Positions 56,065 to 64,000 of a stretch of 64,000 nucleotides of DNA are shown here, in pieces (the first letter of the stretch is position 1; every line of letters starts with the position of its first letter). Under the pieces are notes generated by a model, which searched no databases, was not told the DNA's origin, and was given only the letters and a program-made list of their open reading frames with translations. Position numbers and translations under genes: made by a program. This DNA comes from Pyxidicoccus xibeiensis (GTDB taxonomy: Bacteria; Myxococcota; Myxococcia; Myxococcales; Myxococcaceae). The stretch spans positions 1,674,001 to 1,738,000 of the forward strand of contig NZ_JAJVKV010000001.1 of the NCBI RefSeq assembly GCF_024198175.1, written 5' to 3'.

Positions 56065-58263
56065 TCAGTGCGCCGCCGTCTCGTGGTGCCCGTGGCCCGG
56101 CCCGCCGAAGGTGCCCGGCCACGGCTCCTTCGCCGGCAGCAGCCCCGGCGTCACGAAGCGCATGAAGCGCGCCTGGCTGTTGGCGAACGGCGGGTCGCAC
56201 TCGCCGCACCGCTCGGCGCCGTCCATCACCATCAGCGCGCCCGGCGCCAGCTCCAGCAGCTGCGGGAAGGTGCGGGCCTCGTAGCTCATGGGGCACTGGA
56301 ACGCCTCGCTCCCGTCCCCCGGGCGCACGCCCACCAGCAGCCACTCCGTCTTCTCGCCACTGGTATCCGCCGCGGTGGTCAGCACCACCGTCTCCGGCGG
56401 CAGCCCCGCGCCCACGGGCAGTGACGCCAGCCGCAGCTCCTTGGTGGTGAGCAGCTGCCCCGCCTTGAGCGAGTACGTCCACAGCGGGTCCAACCCCGGC
56501 AGCTTGAAGCCCTTGAGCTCCGTGGCCGCGGGGGTGGAGCTCAGGCTGCTGCTCCAGTTCACCGTGGTCCCCGGCGCGCTGGGCACCGCCACCGTGCGGG
56601 TGGCCACCGCGCGCCCGAAGGCCTGGGGAATGGCGCCCGCGGGGGAGCCGTCCGCCGTCTTCAGCGCCTGCGTGCCGAACTCCGGCAGCAGCAGCCCGTT
56701 CGCCACCGCCAGCTCGCCGGAGCGGAACGGCTCGTTCTTCCGCCAGCGGGGCACCCCGTCCGACGAGAAGGCCATCAGCAGCGTGGGCGAGCCCGCCTGC
56801 AGCGGTGCCCCCGAGTTCATCGAGCGGGCGAAGGAGACGTACAAATCCCCCGCCGCGTCCGACGCCAGGCCGAAGGGGTGCGGGTGGTTGCACTCGGACA
56901 GCAGCGGGTCCGTCAGCTCCTGCGCGGACACCATCTTCCCGAAGGCATCCAGCACGACCAGGAAGTACATGCGGCACAGCGTGTCGCGGGACTGGCCCGC
57001 CGGGTACGCCTCGAAGAGGGCCGCCAGCCGGTCCGGCGCCATGACGGCGAGCCGGGCCAGGAAGAGCGTCAGCGTCCGGCCCGCGATGTCCGGCCGCGCC
57101 TCGGACAGGGTGAAGGTCCACCGGGGCGCCCCCGTGGCGCGCTCCAGCAGCGACACCGTGCCGTCCCGGGGCAGGTCCATGCACAGGAGCCGGTCGTTCC
57201 ACAGCATGCAGCGCCGGCCCGCGGCGTTGGAGCGCACCGGCGACGCGCTGGCCGCGTTCAGCACCGGGGTGCCGTAGAAGCCCGACAGCGTCACGTCCCC
57301 CTCGGGGCCCACCAGCATGTCGTGCAGGTTGTCCCGGCTGCGGGCGTCGTAGCTCCAGTCCATCGTCAGGGGCACCGCGGCGGGCCGCTCGCAGACGGGG
57401 CCCCGGCAGACGCCCTCGCCCTGGCAGGGGCTGGCCTGCGCGCACAGGAAGCCGTCCGGAAGGTTGCGCCGCACGCAGTCGCCCTCCACGCACACGTCCG
57501 CGTCGTCACACCCGCGCGCCGTGCCGCAGAAGGTGCCGTCCTTCGCGGGGGCCAGGCCGCAGCCCTTCTTCGGGTCGCACGTGCCCACCTGGCACTTGCC
57601 GTCCCCCGGACAGGGCGGCGCCGGCACCGACGTGCACCCGTCCAGCGCATGGCACACGTCCGTGGTGCACGCATTGCCGTCGTCGCACGCGCGCTCGGTG
57701 CCCCGGCACCGGCCCGCCTGGCACGTGGCGCCGATGAGGCAGGAGTTGCCCGGGTCACACGCGGTGCCGTCCGGCAGCAGCGTCTCCACGCACTGCTCCG
57801 TCGCCACGTCGAACGTCGCCGTGGCGCACGTCACCGGCGTGAAGCAGTCCGGAATCGGCTTCGCCTCCGCCACCAGCACCAGCGCCACCTCGCCCCCGTC
57901 CGAGGACGTGCCCGTGACAGTCACCTCGTACGTGCCCACCGCCTGGGGCGAGAAGCGCAGGCGCACCGGCACCTCGCCCGTCTGCACCCGCGCCGGCAGC
58001 GCGTCCACCAGCGAGAAGGGCTCCGGCACCGCCGTCCAGGTGACGTCCAGCGGCGCGCGGCCCGCGTTCACCACCCGCACCTCTGCGGCGCGCGTGGTGC
58101 CCGGATAGGCGACGGGGAAGTCCACCCGCTCCTGCGACAGTCGCAGCCGGCCCACCGCGTTCTTCAGCGGTGGCTCGCCCGGGCAGCCCGTGCCCACCCC
58201 CAGCACCAGTGCCAGCAGGATGACCGCCCGCCCCACCCCGCCTGCTGTCGTCGCGCGCGCCAT
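56065..58263 (-). CDS. Large lipoprotein: Hydin-like, Cys-rich modules and beta-propeller
   Basis: A 732-aa exported protein with lipobox (VGTGC, Cys27) and GGAGG about 5 nt upstream of the ATG at 58263. Three parts: residues about 35-130 (LRLSQERVDFPVAYPGTTRAAEVRVVNAGRAPLDVTW) are an ASPM-SPD-2-Hydin/choice-of-anchor-D beta-sandwich; about 145-290 hold Dickkopf/EB-type cysteine modules (CDPGNSCLIGATCQAGRC, CDDGNACTTDVCHALDGC, CQVGTCDPKKGCG); the rest forms WD/PQQ-like propeller blades (LVGPEGDVTLSGFYG, RRCMLWNDRLLCMDL, FGLASDAAGDLYVSFA). No catalytic motif. Likely surface scaffold. Confidence 0.78.
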   Translation of the reverse strand: MARATTAGGVGRAVILLALVLGVGTGCPGEPPLKNAVGRLRLSQERVDFPVAYPGTTRAAEVRVVNAGRAPLDVTWTAVPEPFSLVDALPARVQTGEVPVRLRFSPQAVGTYEVTVTGTSSDGGEVALVLVAEAKPIPDCFTPVTCATATFDVATEQCVETLLPDGTACDPGNSCLIGATCQAGRCRGTERACDDGNACTTDVCHALDGCTSVPAPPCPGDGKCQVGTCDPKKGCGLAPAKDGTFCGTARGCDDADVCVEGDCVRRNLPDGFLCAQASPCQGEGVCRGPVCERPAAVPLTMDWSYDARSRDNLHDMLVGPEGDVTLSGFYGTPVLNAASASPVRSNAAGRRCMLWNDRLLCMDLPRDGTVSLLERATGAPRWTFTLSEARPDIAGRTLTLFLARLAVMAPDRLAALFEAYPAGQSRDTLCRMYFLVVLDAFGKMVSAQELTDPLLSECNHPHPFGLASDAAGDLYVSFARSMNSGAPLQAGSPTLLMAFSSDGVPRWRKNEPFRSGELAVANGLLLPEFGTQALKTADGSPAGAIPQAFGRAVATRTVAVPSAPGTTVNWSSSLSSTPAATELKGFKLPGLDPLWTYSLKAGQLLTTKELRLASLPVGAGLPPETVVLTTAADTSGEKTEWLLVGVRPGDGSEAFQCPMSYEARTFPQLLELAPGALMVMDGAERCGECDPPFANSQARFMRFVTPGLLPAKEPWPGTFGGPGHGHHETAAH

Positions 58264-58581
58264 GGGTGCCTCCCGACTTCCCGCTATAGCCCTCGCGGAG
58301 GAAGGATGCGAGGAACGCCCCTCGAATGGGCGCCTCCGCTGTCCGCTGCCCGCCGCATCCCTGGCCGCACCCGGAGCGAAGCGTCGTGTACCCACAGTTG
58401 TGAAGCCCTCCCACCCGACGGCACACGTCGGGCGGAGGTGCGTGTCAAGAATCCTCCCAAGGTTTCAGAGCCTGAGCTCGAAGCCCCGGTGATTTTTTCA
58501 GACGGATCCGCCTCGAGGCCCCGCAACCTCGCGAAACAGCTGGAATCTCGGAGGGTATGGTTCTGGCAATCGGGGCAGGAC
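58264..58581. other. Divergent intergenic region with a hairpin (318 bp)
   Basis: Contains a perfect stem CCCGACG-GCACA-CGTCGGG (58414-58432), an A/T-rich GATTTTTTC patch at 58493, and no credible gene. The hairpin may be an operator or leader structure. Confidence 0.45.
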
Positions 58582-58875
58582 ATGACCCAGGCCGAATCCG
58601 CTGGCGCGTCGCAGTCGTCCCAGGCCTTCACGGTGCTCATTCCTCGTGGACTCCAGGCCACGGTGGATGGGCTGCAGGCGGAGGCCCGGCAGGAGCTGCT
58701 GGCCGAGCTGTTCCGCATGGCGGCCCTGGCGCACCAGGAGCGCAGCCTGCTGCCCGCCTCGGCGCCGTACACGCTGCGGCTGGACCTGGCGGGCTGTCAG
58801 GTGAGCGTGGAGCTGGACCCGGCGCGCTCGCGCCTGACGCTGTCCGGCCTGCAGCGGGCCCGGGTCGTGGCATGA
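58582..58875 (+). CDS. Small protein 1 of a two-gene unit (97 aa)
   Basis: Starts at ATG 58582 with AGGA 4 nt upstream. The N-terminus is Ser/Ala/Gln-rich; then FTVLIPRGLQATVDGLQAEARQELLAELFRMAALAHQERSLL (helical) and YTLRLDLAGCQVSVELDPARSRLTLSGL (three strands). The strand order and YTLRLDLAG...VSVELD sequence slightly recall RelE/ParE-type toxins, but the basic catalytic residues are not clear. The gene at 58897 follows by 21 bp. Function unknown. Confidence 0.6.
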   Translation: MTQAESAGASQSSQAFTVLIPRGLQATVDGLQAEARQELLAELFRMAALAHQERSLLPASAPYTLRLDLAGCQVSVELDPARSRLTLSGLQRARVVA

Positions 58876-58896
58876 CCCGCGTGCCGGGTCACGGGA

Positions 58897-59202
58897 ATGG
58901 CTGAGATGCCACGCAGGGCCGGCTACGAGGAATCCTGGGACCTGGCGTACCTGGTGGAGCAGCTCCGGGAGCTGGTCGGCCACGAGCTGCGCATGGACTC
59001 CGGCCTGTCCGAGGAGCTGGAAGACACCCTCGACAGCCTGGTGGTCCGCAACCAGCGCCTGCGCGTCCTGCAGCGCATGGTGACCGCGGAGCGCGAGGCC
59101 GAGGACCTGGCCCTCGTCCGGGGCGCCCTGGAGAACCTGGACCGCGACCTGCTGCACCGGCTGCCCACGCTGCTCGAGCGCCTGCGCGCCGCGCTGCCCT
59201 GA
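58897..59202 (+). CDS. Small protein 2 of a two-gene unit (101 aa, helical)
   Basis: Starts at ATG 58897 (a second in-frame ATG is at 58906). Predicted almost entirely helical: WDLAYLVEQLRELVGHELRMDSGLSEELEDTLDSLVVRNQRLRVLQRMVTAEREAEDLALVRGALENLDRDLLHRLPTLLERLRAAL. Acidic overall. Could be a partner or antidote of the preceding small protein, but no known antitoxin DNA-binding motif is visible. Function unknown. Confidence 0.6.
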   Translation: MAEMPRRAGYEESWDLAYLVEQLRELVGHELRMDSGLSEELEDTLDSLVVRNQRLRVLQRMVTAEREAEDLALVRGALENLDRDLLHRLPTLLERLRAALP

Positions 59203-59510
59203 GCCGCCCCAATCCTCTACAGTCCCGACCAGCCCTGTTGCACCGCTGGCTGTTCCACAGCCGCGTTGTCCCCAGCCGCTGACGACTGCTTCTATAGGTA
59301 TATAGGAGTATTGATCTAACGGTAGTAGAAGCAGAGCGCGCGGAGTTGGGGACAAGTCAGCAAGCTCCCGGAAACACTCACGAATTCGCGCGCTGCTACA
59401 TGTGGGTAAAGTGCGGGTTTCCCCCGGGCATCCACAGGTGTTTATCCGCGCCCCCCTTTCTCCACAACCCGGCCCCCACCGTCCACAGTCCATCCACAGG
59501 CTTCGAGTGG
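59203..59510. promoter_or_regulatory. Intergenic region with AT-rich stem-loop and DnaA-box-like cluster (308 bp)
   Basis: An unusually AT-rich stretch (59286-59334) is enclosed by a 9-bp inverted repeat (CTGCTTCTA / TAGAAGCAG). Around it lie DnaA-box-like words: TTCTCCACA (59458) and the complement of TTACCCACA (59401), both one mismatch from TTATCCACA, and at two mismatches TGTTCCACA (59251), TTGTCCCCA (59266 and reverse 59347), GCATCCACA (59428), TTATCCGCG (59442) and CCATCCACA (59490). It is upstream of the kinase at 59511. It may be an origin-like or DnaA-responsive element. Confidence 0.45.
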
Positions 59511-61280
59511 ATGCGGGTGCCACGCAGGGTGCCGGTGGATGCACACGGGACGTCCAGCCCGCACAAGCCTGTTATCGTCCGTGCCGGCGAAGGTCCCCGG
59601 AGCGGGGCGCTGGCGGAGGATGGGCCCATCGACTTCTATCGGGGCGAGCGCATCGGGAAGTACGAGGTCGTCACGCAGCTGTCCGTGGGTGGCATGGCCG
59701 AGCTGTTCCTCGGCTTCACCTCGGGGCCGGGTGGCTTCCGCAAGTACGTGGTCATCAAGCGCATCCTCCCGGACGTGCGCGACAACGAGCAGTTCGAGCG
59801 CATGTTCCTGGACGAGGCCCGCATCACCGCGGCCTTCAACCACCCGAACATCGCGCAGGTGTTCGACCTGGGGCAGGAGGATGACGGGCTCTACCTGGCC
59901 ATGGAGTTCATCGCCGGGCAGAACCTGAACCAGATTACGGGCGCGTGCCTGCGACGCAAGCAGCAGGTACCGCTGGGCTTCACGCTGTCGGTGGCGCGCG
60001 ACATCTGCATGGCGCTGCACTACGCGCACACCTTCACGGCGCCCTCGGGCGAGCCCAGCCCCGTCATCCACCGCGACGTCGCGCAGAAGAACGTCATGGT
60101 GAACTACGACGGCGTGGTGAAGCTGCTCGACTTCGGCATCGCCAAGGCGAAGGGCAGCCTGGAGCGCACCAGCGCGGGCACGGTGAAGGGCACCACCGGG
60201 TACATGTCCACCGAGCAGGTGCGGGGCGACAAGCTGGACGGGCGCAGCGACTTGTTCTCCGTCGGGGTGATGATGCACGAGCTCATCACCGGGGCGCGCC
60301 TGTTCGCGGGCAGGGACGAGCGCGACGAGATGATGAAGATCCTCGAGGCGCCCATCCCCTGGCCGTCGCACGTGGCGCCGCACGTGCCGGAGGAGGTGTC
60401 CAAGGTGGTGATGCGGGCGCTGGAGCGCAGCCGCGAGAAGCGCTTCCCCACCGGCCGGGACATGGCGCGGGCCATCGAAGCGGCGGCGGGCTCGGTGCTG
60501 ATGGACGCGGACCACCGGGCCTCGCTGATGCGCGAGCTGTTCACCGAGCGGATGGCCGCCACGCGCGCGCTGCTGGAGAGCGCGGAGGGCACGGCGAACA
60601 CCGACATGGTGGCCTCGGCGAAGCGCGCGCTGCGGGGCGAAGACGGGCCGTACCTGCCCGAGCGCAAGGACGACGTCACCCCGCAGCAGGGCGTGGAGGC
60701 CGTGCCGCGCAAGGCGCCCCGCAAGGCGCGGGCGACGGGAAAGACGCCGGCGGTGGCCGACACCGCGAAGACGGAGCGCAGGGGCGCCTGGCTGACGAAC
60801 GTGCTCTGGGGCCTGCTGCTGCTGGGCATCGTGGTGGTCGGCGGCTATGGCGCCTGGCGCCTGTCGCTCGTGCTGAACGCGAACGTGGAGCCCGAGCCGC
60901 AGCTGCGCGCGCTCGACGACACGGGGCCGAGGCTGCCCGAGTACCGCGAGCCGGGAACGGGGGTTCCGGACGCAGGCGTGGCGAAGGCCGAGCCGAACGG
61001 GGGCTCGCGCGAAGACACTGAGGCAGACGGGAAGGCCGAGGCTCCGGTCCGCGCCAGGAAGACAGGCAAGCTGACGCTGCTCGTGAATCCGGACGCCACC
61101 GTCTACCGGGGCAAGGTGAAGCTGGGCCGCACGCCGATTTTCGCCGTGGAGATGCCCGTGGGCGAGCACCGGCTGACCATCATCGGCCCGGACGGAAAGA
61201 AGCGCCGGCTCTCGGTGCCCATCGAGCTGGGGAAGACGGCCCAGTTCCGCCTGACGCTCGCGGACATCCCCGAGCGCTGA
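59511..61280 (+). CDS. Ser/Thr protein kinase with membrane segment and PEGA tail
   Basis: A 589-aa Pkn-type kinase, a paralogue of the kinase at 34680. Kinase: [20 protein letters not shown], Lys83 in [19 protein letters not shown] with Asp189, [37 protein letters not shown] short linker, membrane helix (about residues 427-450, [25 protein letters not shown]), and C-terminal PEGA-like repeat ([47 protein letters not shown]). The ATG 59511 is preferred because the frame upstream is Ser/Pro/His-rich and overlaps the regulatory region, but no good ribosome site is visible. Likely senses an envelope signal. Confidence 0.9.
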   Translation: MRVPRRVPVDAHGTSSPHKPVIVRAGEGPRSGALAEDGPIDFYRGERIGKYEVVTQLSVGGMAELFLGFTSGPGGFRKYVVIKRILPDVRDNEQFERMFLDEARITAAFNHPNIAQVFDLGQEDDGLYLAMEFIAGQNLNQITGACLRRKQQVPLGFTLSVARDICMALHYAHTFTAPSGEPSPVIHRDVAQKNVMVNYDGVVKLLDFGIAKAKGSLERTSAGTVKGTTGYMSTEQVRGDKLDGRSDLFSVGVMMHELITGARLFAGRDERDEMMKILEAPIPWPSHVAPHVPEEVSKVVMRALERSREKRFPTGRDMARAIEAAAGSVLMDADHRASLMRELFTERMAATRALLESAEGTANTDMVASAKRALRGEDGPYLPERKDDVTPQQGVEAVPRKAPRKARATGKTPAVADTAKTERRGAWLTNVLWGLLLLGIVVVGGYGAWRLSLVLNANVEPEPQLRALDDTGPRLPEYREPGTGVPDAGVAKAEPNGGSREDTEADGKAEAPVRARKTGKLTLLVNPDATVYRGKVKLGRTPIFAVEMPVGEHRLTIIGPDGKKRRLSVPIELGKTAQFRLTLADIPER

Positions 61281-61286
61281 AGTCCC

Positions 61287-61332
61287 GCCTCCCATGGGAG
61301 GCCACGGAGCGCCGGGCTTGCGGACGCCCGGC
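61287..61332 (+). terminator. Two consecutive hairpins after the kinase
   Basis: GCCTCCCATGGGAGGC (61287-61302) is a perfect 16-bp palindrome; GCCGGGC-N8-GCCCGGC (61311-61332) follows. They lie 6 bp after the stop. No T-tract. Confidence 0.5.
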
Positions 61333-61456
61333 TGATCGGCTGGCGCCCCGTCATGGGAGCGCCCACCTGCCGCGTCTTGCCAGGAAGCGTGGGCATCGCC
61401 TCTTTCGCCTTGGTTCCATCGATAGGAACCCGAGCGAGGAGCGATTCCGGCTGCTC

Positions 61457-62284
61457 GTGGACAGTGTGACGGACTACGGCATCTTCATGACGGACCGCAT
61501 GAGGCAGGAGCAGGCCCTCCGGGAAGCGAATGCCAGCCTGGAGCGACGCGTGCAGGAGCTCACCGCCGAGCTGCAGGTGGTGAACGAGGAGCTGGAGGCC
61601 TTCAGCTACTCCGTCTCGCATGACCTCCGGGCGCCCCTGCGTGCCATCGAAGGCTTCAGCCGCATCGTGCTGGAGGACTACGGGCCGGGCCTCCCGCTGG
61701 ATGACCAGGGACGGGAGTACCTGGAGCGCATCAGCGCCGGCGGCAAGCGCATGGCCACCCTCATCGAGGACCTGCTGAAGCTCTCGCGGGTGACTCGCGC
61801 GGGCATCCGGCGGCTGCCGGTGGACCTCTCGGAGATGGCCCGGGAGGTGGTGGACAACTTGAGGCGGCAGGAGCCCGACCGCGCGGTGACGGTGTCCATC
61901 GCCCCCGCCGCGCGGACGACGGGAGACCCGCACCTGCTGCGGCTCGTGCTCGAGAACCTGCTCGGCAATGCCTGGAAGTTCACCGGCAAGAAGGCGGCCC
62001 CGCGCATCGAGCTCGGCGTGGAGGAGAAGGACGGCGAGCGGTGGTTCTTCGTCCGCGACGACGGCGCCGGGTTCGACATGGCCTACGCGGACAAGCTCTT
62101 CGCGCCCTTCCAGCGGCTGCACAGCGATGCCGAGTTCCAGGGCACGGGCATCGGGCTCGCCACCGTCCAGCGAATCATCCGCCGTCACGGGGGCAGCGTT
62201 CGGGCCGAGGCGCGGGCGGGCCACGGCGCCACGTTCTGGTTCACCCTGGAGTCCTCCTCCGCCGGACAGAGCGTGCATGAATGA
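61457..62284 (+). CDS. Histidine kinase lacking most of its PAS sensor
   Basis: A 275-aa kinase core. Coiled-coil linker (residues about 15-48), H-box [20 protein letters not shown] with His55, N-box [18 protein letters not shown]1 [13 protein letters not shown]-box [10 protein letters not shown] and G2 [18 protein letters not shown]. The frame upstream of the chosen GTG 61457 (no start codon before it) encodes [20 protein letters not shown], which is how PAS-sensor kinases of this type start; after IFMTD it jumps to the linker. The middle of PAS is therefore missing. Possibly a deletion derivative, or it uses an unseen start. Cognate regulator not adjacent. Confidence 0.75.
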   Translation: MDSVTDYGIFMTDRMRQEQALREANASLERRVQELTAELQVVNEELEAFSYSVSHDLRAPLRAIEGFSRIVLEDYGPGLPLDDQGREYLERISAGGKRMATLIEDLLKLSRVTRAGIRRLPVDLSEMAREVVDNLRRQEPDRAVTVSIAPAARTTGDPHLLRLVLENLLGNAWKFTGKKAAPRIELGVEEKDGERWFFVRDDGAGFDMAYADKLFAPFQRLHSDAEFQGTGIGLATVQRIIRRHGGSVRAEARAGHGATFWFTLESSSAGQSVHE

Positions 62285-62343
62285 AGGGCACGAAGCAGTG
62301 TGCTTCGCTATCTTCGCGCCTCCAACCTTCCCCCCCGGACTGC

Positions 62344-63309
62344 ATGGCCGCGCTCACCATTGGCTTCCTGATGGACCCGCTCGAGACGGTGCGGGTGAAC
62401 CACGACTCCACGTTCGCGCTGATGCAGGAGGCGCACACGCGTGGGCACCGGGTGCGCTACTTCGAACAGGGCTGGCTGCGCTTCAACGGCAGGTGCGCGG
62501 AGGCGCGCATGCGCCACGTCACCGTGCGGGGCGAGCAGGGGCGCCACTTCGACGTGCTGGAGGACGCCACGCACCCGCTGTCCTCGCTGGACGTGCTCTT
62601 CCTGCGCAAGGACCCGCCGGTGGACGCGGAGTTCCTCCATGCCACGCAATTGGTGGAGCTGTGCGGGGACAGGTCCCCCGCCTTCATCAACCACCCGGCG
62701 GGCATCCGCGACGCCAACGAGAAGCTGTTCGCGCTGCGCTTCCCGGAGCTGATGCCGGACACGCGCATCACCCGCGAGCTGCCGGTGCTGCTGGACTTCA
62801 TCGCGGGCAACGCGAAGGGCACCATCCTCAAGCCCATCGACGGCTTCGGCGGCAAGGGCATCCTCTTCCTGTCACCCGGCGACAGGAACACGCGCTCGGT
62901 GGTGGAGCTGCTCACCCAGGGAGGCCGCGAGGCCGTCGTCGCGCAGGCGTACATCCCGGAGAGCCGCCTGGGCGACAAGCGCATCATCCTGGTGGACGGT
63001 GAGCCGGTGGGCGGCGTGCTGCGAGTGCCCTCCGAGGACGACCACCGGGGCAACATGGCCGCCGGCGGCGTGCCGCGCAAGGCCGTGCTCACGCCCAGGG
63101 ACCTGGAAATCTGTGAGCGGCTGAAGCCCGAGCTGCGCCGGCGCGGCCTGCTGCTGGTGGGCATCGACGTGCTCGGGGACTACCTCACCGAGGTGAACGT
63201 CACCAGCCCCACGGGCCTGGTGGAAGCGGACCAGCTGGACGGCGTCAACATCGAGGCGAAGGTGCTGGACGTGGCCGAGCGACTGGCCGCGGAGCGCAAC
63301 GCCCGGTAG
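62344..63309 (+). CDS. gshB: Glutathione synthetase
   Basis: A 321-aa ATP-grasp ligase joining gamma-glutamylcysteine and glycine. TIGFLMDPLETVRVNHDSTFALMQEA, LDVLFLRKDPPVDAEFLHAT, NEKLFALRFPELMP, ILKPIDGFGGKGILF, DKRIILVDGEPVGGVLRVP, RGNMAAGG, GLLLVGIDVLGDYLTEVNVTSPTG match E. coli GshB (316 aa) throughout. An in-frame ATG at 62281 forms an ATGA overlap with the histidine-kinase stop, but would add 21 unlike residues; I prefer ATG 62344. No gshA is adjacent. Cytoplasmic. Confidence 0.95.
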   Translation: MAALTIGFLMDPLETVRVNHDSTFALMQEAHTRGHRVRYFEQGWLRFNGRCAEARMRHVTVRGEQGRHFDVLEDATHPLSSLDVLFLRKDPPVDAEFLHATQLVELCGDRSPAFINHPAGIRDANEKLFALRFPELMPDTRITRELPVLLDFIAGNAKGTILKPIDGFGGKGILFLSPGDRNTRSVVELLTQGGREAVVAQAYIPESRLGDKRIILVDGEPVGGVLRVPSEDDHRGNMAAGGVPRKAVLTPRDLEICERLKPELRRRGLLLVGIDVLGDYLTEVNVTSPTGLVEADQLDGVNIEAKVLDVAERLAAERNAR

Positions 63310-63629
63310 CACCCCCGAGGGCTCACGGCATGGGACGAGGAGGCCGCGCGCCGGCCCCCGCCCGCCCTGGAGTCCTCTGTCCCGACAGGATGCGGGCCTC
63401 CGTCCTCCGTGCGAGGGGCCCCACGCCTGTCCGAAGCTGAAGCCTGGTTCAGGTTTCATCCATCCTGTCGACGCAGCGCACCATGGATGCCTGGGCGGTG
63501 CTGATTTGAATGCTGGTTCATGTTTCATGCGTCCGGCGACGCATCGCGCCTTGAATGAGGTGGAGCCGGGGGAGTCAGGTCTCGCCTCGCGGCCGCCTGC
63601 TTCCCCCCACTGGCGGTCCCGGAGGCACC
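63310..63629. other. Intergenic region with a diverged 50-bp duplication (320 bp)
   Basis: Upstream of the esterase gene. It has the direct repeat described at 63439-63557 and otherwise no clear structure. Runs of ATTTG near 63503 interrupt the high GC. Confidence 0.5.
63439..63557 (+). repeat. Two diverged direct copies of a ~50-bp promoter-region segment
   Basis: 63439-63489 and 63508-63557 (69-bp period) share about 40 of 50 bases: GAAGCCTGGTTCAGGTTTCA vs GAATGCTGGTTCATGTTTCA, and GACGCAGCGCACC vs GACGCATCGCGCC. They lie 73-190 bp upstream of the esterase start and may be two regulator sites. Confidence 0.6.
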
Positions 63630-64000
63630 ATGCAGACGCAGCGTCCCAGCCGTGTCCGGTCGTGCTCGCGGTTCCCCGGAGTCCGCCTCGCGGCGCTCCT
63701 GTTGGCAGGTGTCATGGGCTGCGGCCCGAGTGAGGAAGCCCCTACCCGGGAAGCTGTGCCCGAGGAGGTACGGGAGTCACGCAGTGAGCTGACGCAGGTG
63801 ACGGGCTTCGGCAGCAACCCCGGCAATCTGCTGATGTACCGCCACGTGCCGTCGGGCATGCCCGCGAACGCGCCGCTGGTGGTGGTGCTGCACGGGTGTA
63901 CGCAGACGGCGGCCGGCATGGAGGGCAGTGGCTGGACGGCCGCCGCCAACACGTACAAGTTCTACGCCGTCTATCCGCAGCAGCAGGGCTCCAACAACGG
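63630..64000 (+). CDS. PHB-depolymerase-like esterase (5' part; cut by window end)
   Basis: The first 123 codons of an exported protein; GGAGG lies 4 nt upstream of the ATG. Signal peptide with lipobox-like LAGVMGC (Cys31; the -2 Met is unusual). After an acidic linker: LLMYRHVPSGMPANAPLVVVLHGCTQTAAGMEGSGWTAAANTYKFYAVYPQQQGSNNG, the oxyanion/HGC region and first strands of the PHB depolymerase (LpqC/esterase) alpha/beta-hydrolase family. The catalytic Ser, Asp and His lie beyond the window. Likely degrades an extracellular polyester or ester. Confidence 0.85.
   Translation, partial: MQTQRPSRVRSCSRFPGVRLAALLLAGVMGCGPSEEAPTREAVPEEVRESRSELTQVTGFGSNPGNLLMYRHVPSGMPANAPLVVVLHGCTQTAAGMEGSGWTAAANTYKFYAVYPQQQGSNN

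Noticed and set aside
62281..62343. Alternative gshB start with ATGA overlap
   Set aside because: It would add 21 residues unlike any GshB; homology begins at the ATG at 62344. It may still allow coupling and is not excluded.

Overview
The window looks like a piece of a myxobacterial chromosome (Myxococcota, most like Myxococcus, Corallococcus or Pyxidicoccus). The reasons are very high GC with strong third-position bias, long spurious antisense frames, two Pkn-type Ser/Thr kinases with a membrane segment and a PEGA-like tail, many outer-membrane-type lipoproteins and cysteine-rich secreted proteins, and frequent GTG/TTG starts. I see no tRNA, rRNA, transposase, integrase or CRISPR array. The genus is an inference from gene content.

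Layout, left to right. 1-5.8 kb: a cut-off BamE-like membrane protein, polyphosphate kinase, a PPC-type lipoprotein, an App1-type phosphatase and a small secreted protein. 5.8-8.1 kb: a nucleotidyltransferase-like gene and a yellow/MRJP-family gene whose start is preceded by two identical-spacing palindromic operators, followed by a pair of dispersed 18-bp palindromes. 8.1-13.4 kb: an unrecognised 673-aa protein converging on a two-gene operon of a degenerate P-loop/TPR protein and a metallo-beta-lactamase (MBL) fold protein. 13.4-16.5 kb: overlapping glucose-dehydrogenase-like and GH15 genes. 17.2-21.1 kb: a SsuBCA/TauBCA-like ABC importer with a HAD phosphatase. 21-24.8 kb: a NYN-OST-HTH RNA-binding protein and a secreted PNGase A-like protein whose 3' end, stop codon and terminator are tandemly triplicated. 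24.8-31.9 kb: a PilZ-GNAT-like protein, a YkgJ-type cluster protein, RNase R and a lipoprotein/cysteine-rich pair.

32-45.4 kb: a PQQ-type sugar dehydrogenase with Ig and PA14 domains, a 1051-aa Ser/Thr kinase, a GIN-domain lipoprotein, a PhoD-like phosphatase, a TPR protein, two aldo/keto reductases and a two-domain secreted lipoprotein. 45.5-49.5 kb: a same-direction run of DUF429, small membrane, SRPBCC-membrane and DUF4166 genes; the last is bracketed by a perfect 23-bp inverted repeat. 49.6-53 kb: a second cluster of the 18-bp palindromes beside a gluzincin metalloprotease-MBL gene pair joined by a TGATG junction. 53-59.2 kb: a DUF3592 protein, a glycine/alanine-repeat protein with a strong terminator, a TPR protein, a large Hydin/Cys-rich/propeller lipoprotein and two small genes. 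59.2-64 kb: an intergenic region with an AT-rich stem-loop and a cluster of DnaA-box-like words, a second Ser/Thr kinase, a histidine kinase that has lost most of its PAS domain, glutathione synthetase, a diverged promoter-region duplication and the start of a PHB-depolymerase-like esterase.

The best candidates for something undescribed are the two MBL-fold gene pairs (10160-13395 and 49852-52955). Each has an upstream partner (degenerate NTPase/TPR, or zinc protease) translationally coupled to a ComEC-like MBL enzyme, an arrangement reminiscent of regulated effector systems. The palindrome clusters, the 23-bp inverted repeat and the DnaA-box-like cluster are unexplained DNA-level structures. 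All functional readings are from sequence inspection only; no searches were run.
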